A stretch of 64,000 nucleotides of DNA from Mytilus edulis. Lineage: Eukaryota > Mollusca > Bivalvia > Mytilida > Mytilidae. Position numbers and translations under genes: made by a program. The notes under the pieces are model-generated. The model worked only from the letters and a program-made list of their open reading frames with translations. It made no database searches and was not told the DNA's origin. This document shows, one piece after another, positions 1 to 10,517 of this stretch (position 1 is the stretch's first letter; each line of letters starts with the position of its first letter). The stretch is from NCBI RefSeq assembly GCF_963676685.1, contig NC_092350.1, forward strand, positions 38,964,873-39,028,872, given 5' to 3'.

Positions 1-1418
1 GGTCCAGAGCCAGTTCAAGCGTTGCAAATATACGATGGGGTGCACCTGAACTATTTGAAGAAACCCTAGGTCGGGAACGGTCATTAGAAGATTATAAAAA
101 ATCGGATATATATTGCTTTGGGAATGTACTTACATTCATGTTGACCGGAGAACGACCTTATAGCAAAATGTCAACCAACGCACTATATGACACTGAGGAT
201 CATACGGATAACATATCAACTCCAGATTTACCGAAAACTCTATCTGGTCATTTGATGGATGCGATCATTGAGTGCCACAAAGAGATTCCAAAAGAAAGAC
301 CGAAAGCTTCAAACGTTTTGAAAGATTTCTTCAGTTTGGAAAATAATCCGTATCTTTTGCAGACTAACTCGGAAACTGAAGCAGATTTTTTCAGTTGTGG
401 ATTCATGGAGAAGACAGATATATTTGTTGCCGACTCATGTACTAACAGAGAGGCGTCACAGATGGGTTTCAATGATTCTGGAATCAGACCTACAGGATAC
501 GACCATTTGGATTTAAATTGTGTCATTGAAGTAAAACATGCGCCATATCGAGACAGACCAGATGAATGGGATCTTAATAAAGAATATACGGATAATTTGG
601 ACGAATTTATAACAATGGCAAAAAAGAAAGTAATAGATAACAATCCTACTGTAGCTTTGAAGGAGTTGACATTTGCAAGACCCGGTGAAGACGAAAATCA
701 ACTTATTGAATTCAAATTTAAAGAGTCTGATTATATTCACCACAGGGCTATGAGAAAAATATGGATTGATTTTTCAAATCAGCAAAAGGCTGAAGAACTT
801 CCCTCGAAATCAAATGTACATCCATATTTTAGTAACACGTTTGGTCTTCATGTTGCAGTCCTTACAGATGAAGGTCCTGACAAACCACAGAAATTTTTAT
901 TTCCTCGTCGTGCTCAAAGAGAGGGAATGGCTGCACCAGGGAAATTCACTTGTGGTGCCGTCGAAAGTGCATCGAAACCAGACTACAATTTACACAACGG
1001 TAAAACGTGTGTTGATTTAGTAAATACCGCAGCGCGTGGACTGAAAGAGGAACTCGGACTAGAACTCTCAGGAAGTGACTTAGATGCTATTTGCTTAACC
1101 ACGGTTTACCTAAAATTTGACACCCATGAATGGGGACTATGTGGTTTTGTCGATTTGAAAGATAAAAGAATAGACCCAAAGCATAGAATAAGTGCCAATA
1201 GTTTGAAAGATATATTTAGCACTGGACCAAAAGATAAATTTGAACACCAAACGCTAAAGTTTATAGATTTTGATTTAAAAACAATGGTTGAATTCGTTTT
1301 CAATAACCATGAAGACTTTGCAAGCTCTGCAAAACTTGTAGTTGTGAAAGTTTTGCAAGCCTTCTATGGGTGGCAACGAGTACAACAAGAGTTTGAAATT
1401 ATGCGCCATGGGAAATAG
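1..1418 (+). CDS. Protein kinase C-lobe fused to a Nudix-like domain (3' end of gene, partial at left edge)
   Basis: The reading frame is open from base 3 to the TAG ending at 1418, so this is the last coding exon(s) of a gene that begins outside the window. The first residues carry the kinase APE motif (WGAPELF) and a subdomain IX-like stretch (SDIYCFGNVLTFMLTGERPY); about 50 residues on, CHKEIPKERPKASNVL fits subdomain XI, and the type looks tyrosine-kinase-like (TKL). Counting from the ATG at 138, a linker of about 130 residues follows, then a region at about 200-330 resembling a Nudix hydrolase: AVLTDEG, FLFPRR, PGKFTCGAVES and the Nudix-helix-like R300-GLKEELGL. In the canonical Nudix box R is followed by E; here it is G301. 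The glutamate pair E304-E305 and the final G307 are kept. The spacing between VE276 and R300 is about 16 residues longer than in the canonical box. The ATG at 138 is internal and is not the true start. The kinase N-lobe and catalytic loop are outside the window, so kinase activity cannot be judged. Confidence 0.8.
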   Translation, partial: SRASSSVANIRWGAPELFEETLGRERSLEDYKKSDIYCFGNVLTFMLTGERPYSKMSTNALYDTEDHTDNISTPDLPKTLSGHLMDAIIECHKEIPKERPKASNVLKDFFSLENNPYLLQTNSETEADFFSCGFMEKTDIFVADSCTNREASQMGFNDSGIRPTGYDHLDLNCVIEVKHAPYRDRPDEWDLNKEYTDNLDEFITMAKKKVIDNNPTVALKELTFARPGEDENQLIEFKFKESDYIHHRAMRKIWIDFSNQQKAEELPSKSNVHPYFSNTFGLHVAVLTDEGPDKPQKFLFPRRAQREGMAAPGKFTCGAVESASKPDYNLHNGKTCVDLVNTAARGLKEELGLELSGSDLDAICLTTVYLKFDTHEWGLCGFVDLKDKRIDPKHRISANSLKDIFSTGPKDKFEHQTLKFIDFDLKTMVEFVFNNHEDFASSAKLVVVKVLQAFYGWQRVQQEFEIMRHGK

Positions 1419-1945
1419 AACTTTTAATTTAATCGTGTATATTTCAATGTACTTTCGTTTTAATGGATACACAAATTCGTAAAACAAATCATGTTATAAC
1501 ACTCTATCTGAATTTAGTTTAATATAAAAAAAAATGGAGATTTGCTTGCCTGTAAAATAACTAGTTAACTGTAGATATATATCTGTTTCTTTTTCAACAA
1601 CATACCTCTCCTCCAGATTTTTTAAGATTTGCATTTTTGTACACATTTCAACAAATACTACGTATTGTGAACGAACAGAATTCCGAGCAAGACAAGTATT
1701 AAATAGATAACATTTTGTATATCAACATGTATATACACTTCATGATACTCATAAGTATACACCCTTTATTCTTCCGAACAGATTTTTTTTTTATCAGGGA
1801 ACCTAGAGAGTCGGTTTGCCCTTGGTAACTTTTTTTTAAACGAAGCCTCCAAGTACGGAGTCCGGCAAACAAATATTGCCATCATGTCCTATTCATTTTC
1901 ACCGCCTGCGAAGTTATTGTGTAGGAAGGTGGTAAATTCTAGAGT
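1419..1945. other. Region downstream of the kinase-Nudix gene
   Basis: AT-rich sequence without a coding signature. The first part is presumably the 3' untranslated region of the kinase-Nudix gene, but I could not single out a convincing polyadenylation site. Confidence 0.4.
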
Positions 1946-2556
1946 GTCTGCTTTAAGGAAATCACACTATTGTTTATACGAATCGATTCGCTCTCGGCGC
2001 CGCTATAGTGTCGTGACTGTATTATGACGTCGCCGTTTTCGAGTCCGTCGCAAAGGCTGCTAATTTATAAAAATAGTGAGCCGCTCAAAGGGACGTTCCA
2101 CTAAAGCAGGAAAATGATAATGAACATATCATGTTTTTCACAACTGTGATAATTAGATTAAAAATACATTTCCATAAGGAAGGGTCTGATTGTATTGGGG
2201 TTTACGGAATACAGAATAATGGTTAATACTGCAGAATAAATTGCAAAAAAAAAGAAGAAAAGATAAGAGAATGATGAGGTGCTAAAATATAAAGAATAAA
2301 AAATATTGGTAACACAAACTAAATATTAATAAATGAATGACCCTCTATCCAGACCCTTATGATAAAAAGAACATATCAATTCAAAACACATAATCATCAT
2401 GCATAATCAACACTAAGAACGTTGGAAATTCATAGCATATTCAATATAATTTAGTACCCTCTCGAACCATTTTCTCGAAAACAAAGTCGGTAACATATAC
2501 TTTTTTTCGGCAGCGTATCGTCGCGATGTGGTATGTAGGGTTCAGTGTATATTTCC

Positions 2557-2578
2557 GGGGGGAGGGGAGGGGAGGGGG
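2557..2578 (+). other. G-quadruplex-type G-run tract
   Basis: Four consecutive G runs of four to six, separated by single A bases. This fits the standard intramolecular G-quadruplex pattern. No gene lies nearby, so a role is not implied. Confidence 0.5.
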
Positions 2579-2989
2579 ATATTAATAGATCAAGAGTAAC
2601 AGCATGTTAGCGTATAGCTTCTGGAATCTGTAGTTTTCTTTTCATCAGAGTGTTGTAAAAAAGAACAATGAGTTTCGACTTTCATTTTTTTTCATATCAC
2701 ATGCCGGAAACGTCATAACTATAGTCTTCTATGCTACATGTATAAATAATTCATCCAAAATCTCATTTCATATTTGTATTTATCTGGCTCAGCCTATCGG
2801 GTAAATACAAAGCAGGGTCAAAATTAATATGTTCTAGTTCTGAATATATGCATTAAACTTGCCACTGGACGTAAATTATGTTTGAAGTGCTATTTGAAAT
2901 CGTTATTTATTTCACATGTGACGACAGAAATTATCAAAGTGTCTTCCATCGTTCCCAAATTTTCCTTTGACATCTTACGCCTCTTACTT

Positions 2990-3039
2990 TTTTTTTCTTC
3001 TTTTTTTTGTGGGGGGGGGGGGGGGGGGGGGGGAGGGGG
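2990..3039 (+). repeat. Poly-T tract followed by a 23-base G run
   Basis: A T-rich tract interrupted by C leads into G x23 (3011-3033) and a further five G. It is simple low-complexity sequence, and the true length in the genome is probably uncertain because such runs assemble poorly. Confidence 0.8.
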
Positions 3040-3418
3040 AGCATGGAAATGAGTTATTCGTATCTATTAATCATGTCTATTGATATATTAAACGTTAATA
3101 AGATAACGCTAGTTGAAAAACATCCAAAACTTTACATCGGTTGCTGGCTGTCGAAGTCAAAGAAAATTTAGCACCGTATTATATTGTACATGTTGCTCAA
3201 TCTTTCTTTAATGCTTAAAGTTTGTTCAGGCTAACGGCTAACATAATTTTGGCACAAAAATAAATCATATTTTGTTGTATTTCTTTAAACTGTCGTTGAC
3301 GCACTGTAGGACCAGCAAGTTAAAAATAAGGCCTCTATAGACGTCAAATAATCTGGGAATATCAAACACTATGCCTAGTTTTATATTTTGGTACTATTGA
3401 TTAACTACAACAACAATA

Positions 3419-3868
3419 AAATGCTTCACTGAGAGCAGCCTGATACGCCCGCAGATGTTGAACCATGAACAGTTTGGGCACGTTTGGACACAATATTCAA
3501 GCTTGATACTGTCTGAGTTTGGATTGTGATCATCAAATTTTTGACATAATAGAGGTTTCTGACACAAAATATATGTGGTCGAAGGTCATAAAAAACTATT
3601 GTGCGAAATATGACACCAAAGTTTCATGAGAACTGCTGAAAGCAATATTGAGTTGTTGTCCGAAAACGGAAAATCCCCCTTTTATAATGAATAAAACCCT
3701 ATAACTCGGAAACATAAAATCTAAAATTCATAAAAAACGAAAGGGAGCTCACGTCAATAGATATAAACAATTCACCAAAGTTTTATGTCAATTGGTTAAA
3801 GCGTTCGACATGATGACGACGGACGGGCAGACGGACAACGATATACCATAATATGTCCCGTAAACGAG
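3419..3868 (+). repeat. Dispersed bivalve repeat, copy A
   Basis: Begins near AATGCTTCACTGAGAGCAGC and ends near ACGACGGACGGGCAGACGGA and ATACCATAATATGTCCCG, a tail I recognise from many bivalve repeat copies. Its left 150 bp recur in reverse orientation at 29970-30170, which supports a dispersed family independently of memory. Confidence 0.6.
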
Positions 3869-3938
3869 CGTATACAAATTTAACACGTACTATACATTTG
3901 GCTTTAAAAGTCTTAGACTACATCAATAGAAATATTTA

Positions 3939-3956
3939 ACACACACACACACACAC
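3939..3956 (+). repeat. (AC)n microsatellite
   Basis: Nine uninterrupted AC dinucleotides. Confidence 0.9.
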
Positions 3957-4477
3957 ATGTATTTATGTAGAGTTACACGTCTTAAGAGTACTGCTAAATA
4001 GTAACAAACACATTAATGGTCCGTCTGGTGAAAGAATATTCCACTCATATAGACAAATGTTTTGTGCTGATGTTTATGTAATATTTGCAACTGAAAGTTT
4101 GGCAAAATTCAAGAAAACAATGGAGAAAAGGAAAAACCCAAAACAAGTAATAATAGTTCAGATGTAGGTTCGTGTTCAGATCACTTGGCTGTAGACAGTG
4201 ACACAGTGAGATTGTCGGATTCCGACCATGACTGAAAAGGTCAACCAGTTGTTTTAATACAAAGGTAGCTGATTAGCTCTTGATTCTTCGGTTCTTTTGA
4301 GAGAAAAAAAAAAATGCCCAATATGATATAGCAGAGAGTGATTAAATTGGCACACAGATTCAATCAGTTATTTTTAAATTAACTATGATTAATCAGTATT
4401 GGCAAAAAAAAGTACATATACCGTAATAAAAGATAAATGTAATAAAAGAATATACATTTAAAGAAAAAGACGTGCAC

Positions 4478-4760
4478 CCACAGAAAACTAGAAACTGCAA
4501 TCTTAGTAATTTACTCTTAATTTCATCGGATCTCAAAGTTTTAACTCTTACCAGAATTTTTACTCTATCTAACAGTATAACTCGGAAGTTTTTAAGTGTA
4601 AGTCGAGCTTTGATTAGAACTCGTACTGGAATAAATGTTCGAAATCAAAATAAAACTCGAACTTTAACTCAAAATTTCACTGAAAGTCGAACTTACGTTG
4701 GTGCGATTATGGAGCGTTATGTAATTACGGAAATGTTAACCAATTTAAATTTCTTCCGAA
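4478..4760 (+). repeat. Degenerate interspersed ACTC/AGTCGA motif tract
   Basis: Short related words (TAACTCTTA, TTTACTCTA, ATAACTCGG, AAGTCGAGC, GAACTCGTA, AAACTCGAAC, TAACTCAAAA, AAGTCGAACT) recur every 15-30 bases. The open frame over this stretch has no ATG at its start (GTG), and its amino-acid composition follows the repeat, so I do not read it as a gene. What the tract is remains unknown. Confidence 0.3.
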
Positions 4761-5280
4761 AATGGTGTCGTTAAGGGCTTTTTTAAAAGTGCCGAGTTTG
4801 TGGCTTTTTAATACAGCATTTCAGGTTTTATCTTGTGCGAATGGACAAGTTAGTGAATTTATTCTGTTTGTAGTCTAAATGGAACGTGTTACTTTTCAGC
4901 CCGGATACCCTCAGTATTCTGAAGTAGAAGATTCTAAATCTGTAAATCCGGATCCGTAAATTATTTAAATACGGCATGAGGCAGACATTCGTTTTCCCTA
5001 TACAACAAATGCAATTAAAAAATTCAGATGACTTCAACTTTGACAATTACTTTATAATAGACTGTATGTAATGTTAAAACGTTTCATTAGATTGATAAAA
5101 ATATCAATTAATAATCGAAATACCTTGAAAAAATGTTATTATATTTTGTAGTGAAAAGGTTTAAGTCAACCCAATAGTTCCAAGCATTGCAAGAAATGCT
5201 CCTATGTTAGCAACGTCGTTCTCTCAGCGTTTGTTATATAGTTCCCGCCAAAAATCGATAATAAGATTATTTCCGTTTTA

Positions 5281-5660
5281 GCGGATTTAAAACATCGGTG
5301 ACCCCCCTTTTTTATTTATGCTTTTAAAATCTCCCCTGAAGCTGCAACTTATGCAGAAGTTTGAAGGAAAAAACATTAGTAGATTTTTTTTATTTCAAGA
5401 AAAATCTATAATAAATAGAAATTAAAAATGGCGGGAAATGTTCAAAGGCCTTGAAAAATAAGGAAACTGAGAAAAATAAATGTGCATAAGGTAAAAGTTA
5501 CAATTGAATGTTTTAGTTTTACCAGTTAAAGATCGTTTTTCAATAATTTCGCCTTCAATTAGCAACTTAGAGCGCTATTTCTATATTTCGTTATAACGCG
5601 ATTCTTTACTTTTTGATGACGTCATATCTCGATAACAACATCGGTGACCCCAATTTTTTT
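5281..5660. repeat. Two direct copies of an ACATCGGTGACCCC motif
   Basis: AAACATCGGTGACCCCCCTTTTTT at about 5289 and AACATCGGTGACCCCAATTTTTTT at about 5638 share the same word followed by a T tract, 350 bp apart. They are probably parts of a degenerate tandem or dispersed repeat near the right end of the 3.8-kb inverted-end stretch. Confidence 0.35.
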
Positions 5661-5925
5661 TCCGCCTAAAATGTTGTAGATATGATCTGTATGAAGTATG
5701 ATCTGTCTGCATGCAAAATTTCAATAAATTATTATTAGTAGTATAAATAGTGTGATTTCCCTTTAAGGAGATTTGGAAAACTTACCTCAAACTCTTTATC
5801 ATGTCCATGTTTTATGAATATGATCTCATTAATACTGAAGTATATGTCACTTACGTCGTGTCATTAGTTCTTGGCCTCATTTTCACAATTTTGTAGTTAA
5901 GGTTAAAGGACTCCTCAGTAAATGA

Positions 5926-6152
5926 GGCCCCTCATGGGGGGGGGGCCTAGTAATCACATAATCACCATTTTTTGCCAATATAATCACATAATCATTAAAT
6001 ATTTGCTTATCTTTAGTAATCAAATAATCATAAACTAAAAATACAGTCCTAGGTAATCAAATAATCATGAAATATTTGGCTTAATAATCAAATAATCATT
6101 AAAAAAACGGCCAAGTAATCACATAATCAAAAACCCCATGAGGGCCCTCGTA
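5926..6152. repeat. Array of TAATCA(C/A)ATAATCA motifs bracketed by an inverted CCTCATGGGG repeat
   Basis: Five to six motif pairs of the form TAATCACATAATCA or TAATCAAATAATCA at irregular 30-50 bp spacing. AGTAATCACATAATCA occurs both at the left end (from about 5951) and at the right end (from about 6114). The array is enclosed by GGCCCCTCATGGGG on the left and CCCCATGAGGGCCC on the right, a perfect inverted decamer at its core. No coding capacity. The layout resembles a small non-autonomous transposon with subterminal motifs; the superfamily is unknown. Confidence 0.5.
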
Positions 6153-6275
6153 AATATGCGATGTTATTATTGTATGTGTTTATAAATACGTCTTTCATAC
6201 AGAAGAAATTCTGCAGATGTCAACCTTGTTTTCCTTACTTAAGATTAATTCAAAGCAGGTCATTCGGATATTTTT

Positions 6276-6391
6276 ATGCCCCACCTACGATAGTAGAGGG
6301 GCATTATGTTTTCTTGTCTGTGCGTCCGTTCGTCCGTCGTACCGTTCGTCCGTCTGTCCCGCTTCAGGTTAAAGTTTTTGGTCAAGGTAGT
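6276..6391 (+). repeat. Truncated copy of the ATGCCCCACCTACGATAG dispersed repeat
   Basis: Nearly identical over about 110 bp to the beginning of the longer copy at 56795-57460 (ATGCCCCACCTACGATAGTA, then TCCGTC-rich sequence and AGGTTAAAGTTTTTGGTCAAGGTAGT). It stops abruptly at 6391 where another element begins. Confidence 0.75.
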
Positions 6392-6780
6392 CAGTGGCGT
6401 AGCTTGCATGTATGCTCAGATGCTCAAGCATCCACATCATTTTGACAAAAAAAAACCAAAAAAAAACAGCAGTTCAACTCAGAAGTATCCAAATGTAACA
6501 AAGCTGAGGATATGAGGATAACGTATAGTCCTTTTCGAAGCAGTATGCCTGGTTTTTCATTTAGGATAATTTAGTTTATGTAAACAAGTTAGTTCAATCG
6601 CAGAATAGTGTTTCAAGTTAACTTTTGTTCGTAAAAAAAAGTCCACGTCATCGGCTAAGGCAAGCGGAGAGAATGATGATACACAGACCAGTGGACATGT
6701 TTCATCTGAAATTGAACCTAGTGGAGTGATGGCTTCTCATCTGACTATAGCGACTAACAACTTAAACACCATATCCTGAT
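6392..6780 (+). mobile_element. Remnant of a hAT-type transposon, 5' end (tentative)
   Basis: CAGTGGCGTAGC at 6392 interrupts the preceding repeat and matches the CAGTGGCG-type terminus typical of hAT transposons. Within 250 bp, around 6630-6775, a frame reads a basic then Ser/Thr-rich peptide (RKKKSTSSAKASGENDDTQT and on) that ends at a TGA. Such a low-complexity start is common before the zinc finger of hAT or ZMYM-like transposases. No 3' terminus or transposase core was found. The family assignment is inference. Confidence 0.3.
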
Positions 6781-8030
6781 ATCTTTTCTTGTGACATGGT
6801 CAACGACGTGATAAAAAAAAATCAATTTGTAATAGATCGTGATAATTCCTAGGCTTATGAATTCCCGTTTCTATCTAGGTGCAAATACTAATTTTTTTTC
6901 AATTAAAGAACAAAGTTCCAATGTTCCCCGCCATACACATTACATGTCATATTTTATCTATCAAAGGGAATAACTAAAAAAACCCACTTTTTTCTTTTTC
7001 TTTTTTATTTTCAATATCTTAAGAGAAATAAAAGCTTCACAGCAAATGAAATGGGATTTCCATTACAATTTATATTCAAAGTTAAAAATATTTGATTACG
7101 ACTTATGTTCGAAAGTGTCAAAGACATTGCTGATGATATAAGTTTCACTAAATCTGGCAAGAATTGTACACATGAAAGTGATAACAAGACCGGACGGTCG
7201 GACGCCCGGTATTTTTATGTCTCCTGCAACGCGTTTAGCTAATCAAAAATTAAAAAAAAACCAAGGTTGTAGACTCAAGTTCCTGGGAATGGGAGTCACT
7301 TCAGTTCCTATATTCCAAAGTTTCTCAATTATACAAAAGTGTCGCTGTAAAGAAGTCCGTTTTTGATATGTCAAATATAAGATTGGGTGGGAAACTTTTA
7401 CATAAAATATTTATGAATTGAATGATGGTAGTTTCGAGGAAACAATAATAGTTATCAAAGGTACCAGGATTATAATTTAGTACGCCAGACGCTTGAAAAT
7501 ATCAATATATGAATTGGTGGGTATTTTGAACTTAAACAAAAATCTAACTAGTGTCGGATTCTGGGGGAGTACATGTGCTTAAATAAAAAATAATTTTCCG
7601 CATGTTTGTAGAGCCTACCTATCATTTGATGTTCTTTAAATGTGTCTATCTATTATAAATTCAGATTGCCAGGTTTTTATTTTTGCAAATAATGCTACTT
7701 GATTAGTATTGCATTCTGGAATTGTTTCTTAATACAAATTTTCTTGAAATTGCAATAATTAATTTCGCACTTTTGTCCATTCTTCAAAAAAAGCACTTTT
7801 CAATCATTTCATAATTTCAATAGCTCTTTAAGCTTGCAAAGTATTAGGCTAAAAAACAAAAATTACGAATACATGGCAGTAACACCAATTAGTCAATTGC
7901 TGATTTTGGCCATAAGTATTATTTGTAGTCTCTTGCTTATCTTTTTTGTAATTGAAAATGTGTATCTATTTAGTATAGTTTTCGAGATAATAAACAAAAA
8001 CACTAAATATGGGTAAAAGAGAGGCAAATG
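6781..8030. other. Non-coding AT-rich stretch
   Basis: Only short frames without recognisable domains. Homopolymer A and T runs are frequent. Nothing else identified. Confidence 0.4.
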
Positions 8031-8034
8031 ATAC

Positions 8035-8240
8035 TAAAGGGATATATTCAAATAAAAGTAAAATTCATCATTTATGAGCAATTACTTCCATAAGATAATG
8101 TCAGTCATATTGACTTGTTTGAAGATCTTGTCTTGCTGGTCACTTTTGCTTATTTCAGTTTTTATCTATCCATCTATCATTGTTATTAGATATTTTGTAA
8201 AAACGCAAAACAAATGTCATTAAAGGGCAGTAACTCTAGT
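8035..8240 (+). repeat. Diverged fragment of the 500-bp-unit bivalve repeat
   Basis: TCATATTGACTTGTTTGAAG followed by ATCTTGTCTTGCTGG, then TTTATCTATCCATCTATCAT and GGGCAGTAACTC, follows the order of landmarks in the units at 20.5-22.0 kb. It is clearly more diverged than those. Confidence 0.5.
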
Positions 8241-9254
8241 TACATTACCCAAATGATTATTATGGCCATGTTTGATTCGATTTGGCCTATCATTTTCAGA
8301 GAAGATTTGTGTAATAGTTTACAGATGACAACAGATGATGAACAACAAGTGATGAGAATAACAAGTGATGAGAACAACAAAAATCCAATGTAATCTTTAA
8401 TCTTTTTACCTTTATTACACTTGTTGAAAATAAAAGGAAAAACAACAAAAACAATGATTCCATTCAATTTATTTGATTGAGAAAATCAAGTACCACAACC
8501 ATGTGCAATACATCAATGAAAATTTTATGTTCCTTCATAAACATTCTCTTAAAACAAGGTAAAATTATAACATAAAACATAATTAATAAAAATTCTACAT
8601 GTTACTCTTTTAAAAAGTTTTTTTTATTCAGAACTGATTCAGAAATGAATGCAGTTGGGGTTGGTGCACACTTTTTTCTATACCTCATCATGCAAAAAAA
8701 AGAATCATATGTTCGAAAATTGATATTCAGAAACTGAAATAATCTATCAAATTAGCACAATACAATTATATTTGAACATCAGCATTCTTTCTTACTGACA
8801 TAAAAGTGTCAAATATTGAAATGAACTAAAACAAAACTTTTTGCTTCAATTTGTCATTGCATGGTAATTACAAGAAAACAGGAAATAGATTTGTTTGTCT
8901 AACTTTCTATTAAGGTCATCAGATCTGTAAAAATGTTTCAAAGTATTTATCCATTATTTACATAACCACCTCTGCAGTCAGCAAAAACATGGTAAAAGAT
9001 TACCCTTGACCGGATGATATCTATGAACCATGACAGATTTTTTTGTTTACTTCAAGAACAAAAATCATATTTTCAAATTGTAATCCAGTGGTTCAATTTA
9101 GTGATTAATGATTTTTTTCCAAAAAATTACCATCGACTGAACATATCTGAGAATCAGGACAAAAACTTGTGTATGTTTTAATAAACATAGAATATTGAAA
9201 TATATTACTAATTGAAAGTTAAACTTAAGCTATTTTCCTAATGCTTGTAATTTA
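8241..9254. other. AT-rich stretch without identified features
   Basis: No conserved reading frame on either strand and no repeat I could place. Confidence 0.4.
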
Positions 9255-9511
9255 AAGGTTTGGTTGGCTTGCTTGTTAAGTTACTATGTTTGTATAAATG
9301 TTTGCTGAAGGATTGAAATAAAGATTGAAATCTGCAATCAAAAGATAGGCATAGCTTCAGCATAGCTTCATATACTTTAAAACATCTAATTACATCTATG
9401 AGTATAATGTATACAACCTGTAGCTCCACCTACCTATCGATTTCAGATGTCAATCTTAATTACAATGCTTGAGCAAACATTTATACAAACAAAGCAAGCC
9501 AACCAAACCTT
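9255..9511. mobile_element. Foldback (MITE-like) element
   Basis: Arms at about 9255-9339 (AAGGTTTGGTTGGCTTGC onward) and 9439-9511 (ending GCAAGCCAACCAAACCTT) are imperfect inverted copies of about 75-85 bp around a 100-bp centre. The shared GTTTGTATAAATGTTTGCT lies within both. No coding capacity, consistent with a miniature inverted-repeat element. Confidence 0.65.
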
Positions 9512-10407
9512 AAAAATACAAACATTATGAAAATAACTCTAAAATACTCTACAATGCTGATTTCTTTCTCCTCTGTCAAAACATATGTATATACTAAACT
9601 AACAATTTTAGCTATTCTACTTCACTCTCTCTCTTTATCATTTTATTTTTCTGACAACAGGTTTACCATTTAGTTAAATCTTTTAAAAACACTCACAAAA
9701 ATAGCACTTAATTTGAGTTTTCTTATCAATAGGGTAGCTTTGTCATGCTGGTTAACCCTTGTATAAAATTAATACTTATAAACAAATTATCAATACTTTA
9801 CAAATTACAATAGAAAGTTTATAATTTATTGGTAGATTTCATTAAAATTTATTGCTTTTAATTTTGGTATCCTATCCATAAAATAGAAGACAGATATTAA
9901 TTTTATATTTCCATTAAATAAAAAATAGCAGAAAATGTTTTTTTCAAATAAGAGTTCATATGTGAAAAGTCAAACTGTCCAGAAACAGATGCAAAAATGA
10001 AACATTACATAAAAATATCATGAACAGCTATCCTTGTTTTACTCCTTAAAAAAGTAAACATATAAAATATTTGTATATAATTTTCTATAGTTACTACAAT
10101 CTTTCTTTTTGTTTTATACTAACTAAGCCCCTTTAACAAATTATGACATTAATGCACCAACTCTAATAACCAGCCATTTTCTCGAATTATACAATAACAA
10201 ATAAACACTAAGTCTTTCATCCACACTGATATTCATACAGCTCCATCTATGTAAAGAGCAAACAATTGTATTTTTCATTACCCTAAACATGAATCTAAAT
10301 TCAGCAAATGTTACAATGTAAATTCAAAAATTATTGCATGTTTTTATTAATGCAAATAAAGCAACTTGGTGATTTTGGCAATATTTTAAGAACATGCATT
10401 CTGATAT
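9512..10407. other. AT-rich stretch without identified features
   Basis: No conserved frame or placed repeat. It could be distal 3' untranslated or intergenic sequence of the minus-strand gene that ends at 14317. Confidence 0.3.
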
Positions 10408-10517
10408 CAGGAGTTGATTTCACAAAAAGACTTAGGACTAAGATTGATTGAATTCATGAACAATTCAGTATACTTACAATCAATTTTAGTCGTAAGTTTC
10501 TTTGTGAAACTGACTCC
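10408..10517. mobile_element. Short foldback (MITE-like) element
   Basis: Left arm CAGGAGTTGATTTCACAAAAAG onward and right arm ending TTTCTTTGTGAAACTGACTCC are imperfect inverted copies of about 43 bp. Inner words GGACTAAGATTGATTG and CAATCAATTTTAGTCG pair. I recall this arm sequence from other bivalve loci. Confidence 0.6.

Larger units (their letters stand above)
1946..5772. repeat. 3.8-kb stretch bounded by an inverted repeat of about 30 bp
   Basis: The sequence around 1949-1979 (core GGAAATCACACTATT, followed by a TTTATAC) recurs in inverted orientation at 5741-5770, where it reads GTATAAATAGTGTGATTTCC. Fifteen bases are exact and the flanks align with small gaps. No transposase was found between the ends. 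Inside lie a G-rich tract, an AC microsatellite and an older dispersed repeat. The pair could be the ends of one non-autonomous element, or two independent copies of a short repeat in opposite orientation; no target-site duplication was recognised. Confidence 0.35.

Noticed and set aside
4472-4774. Open frame of 100 codons
   Set aside because: Begins with GTG and its composition follows the underlying motif repeats.
5926-6152. CRISPR-like alternation of repeat and spacer
   Set aside because: The repeats are short, irregularly spaced and AT-rich, and this is animal nuclear DNA; an inverted-repeat element explains it better.
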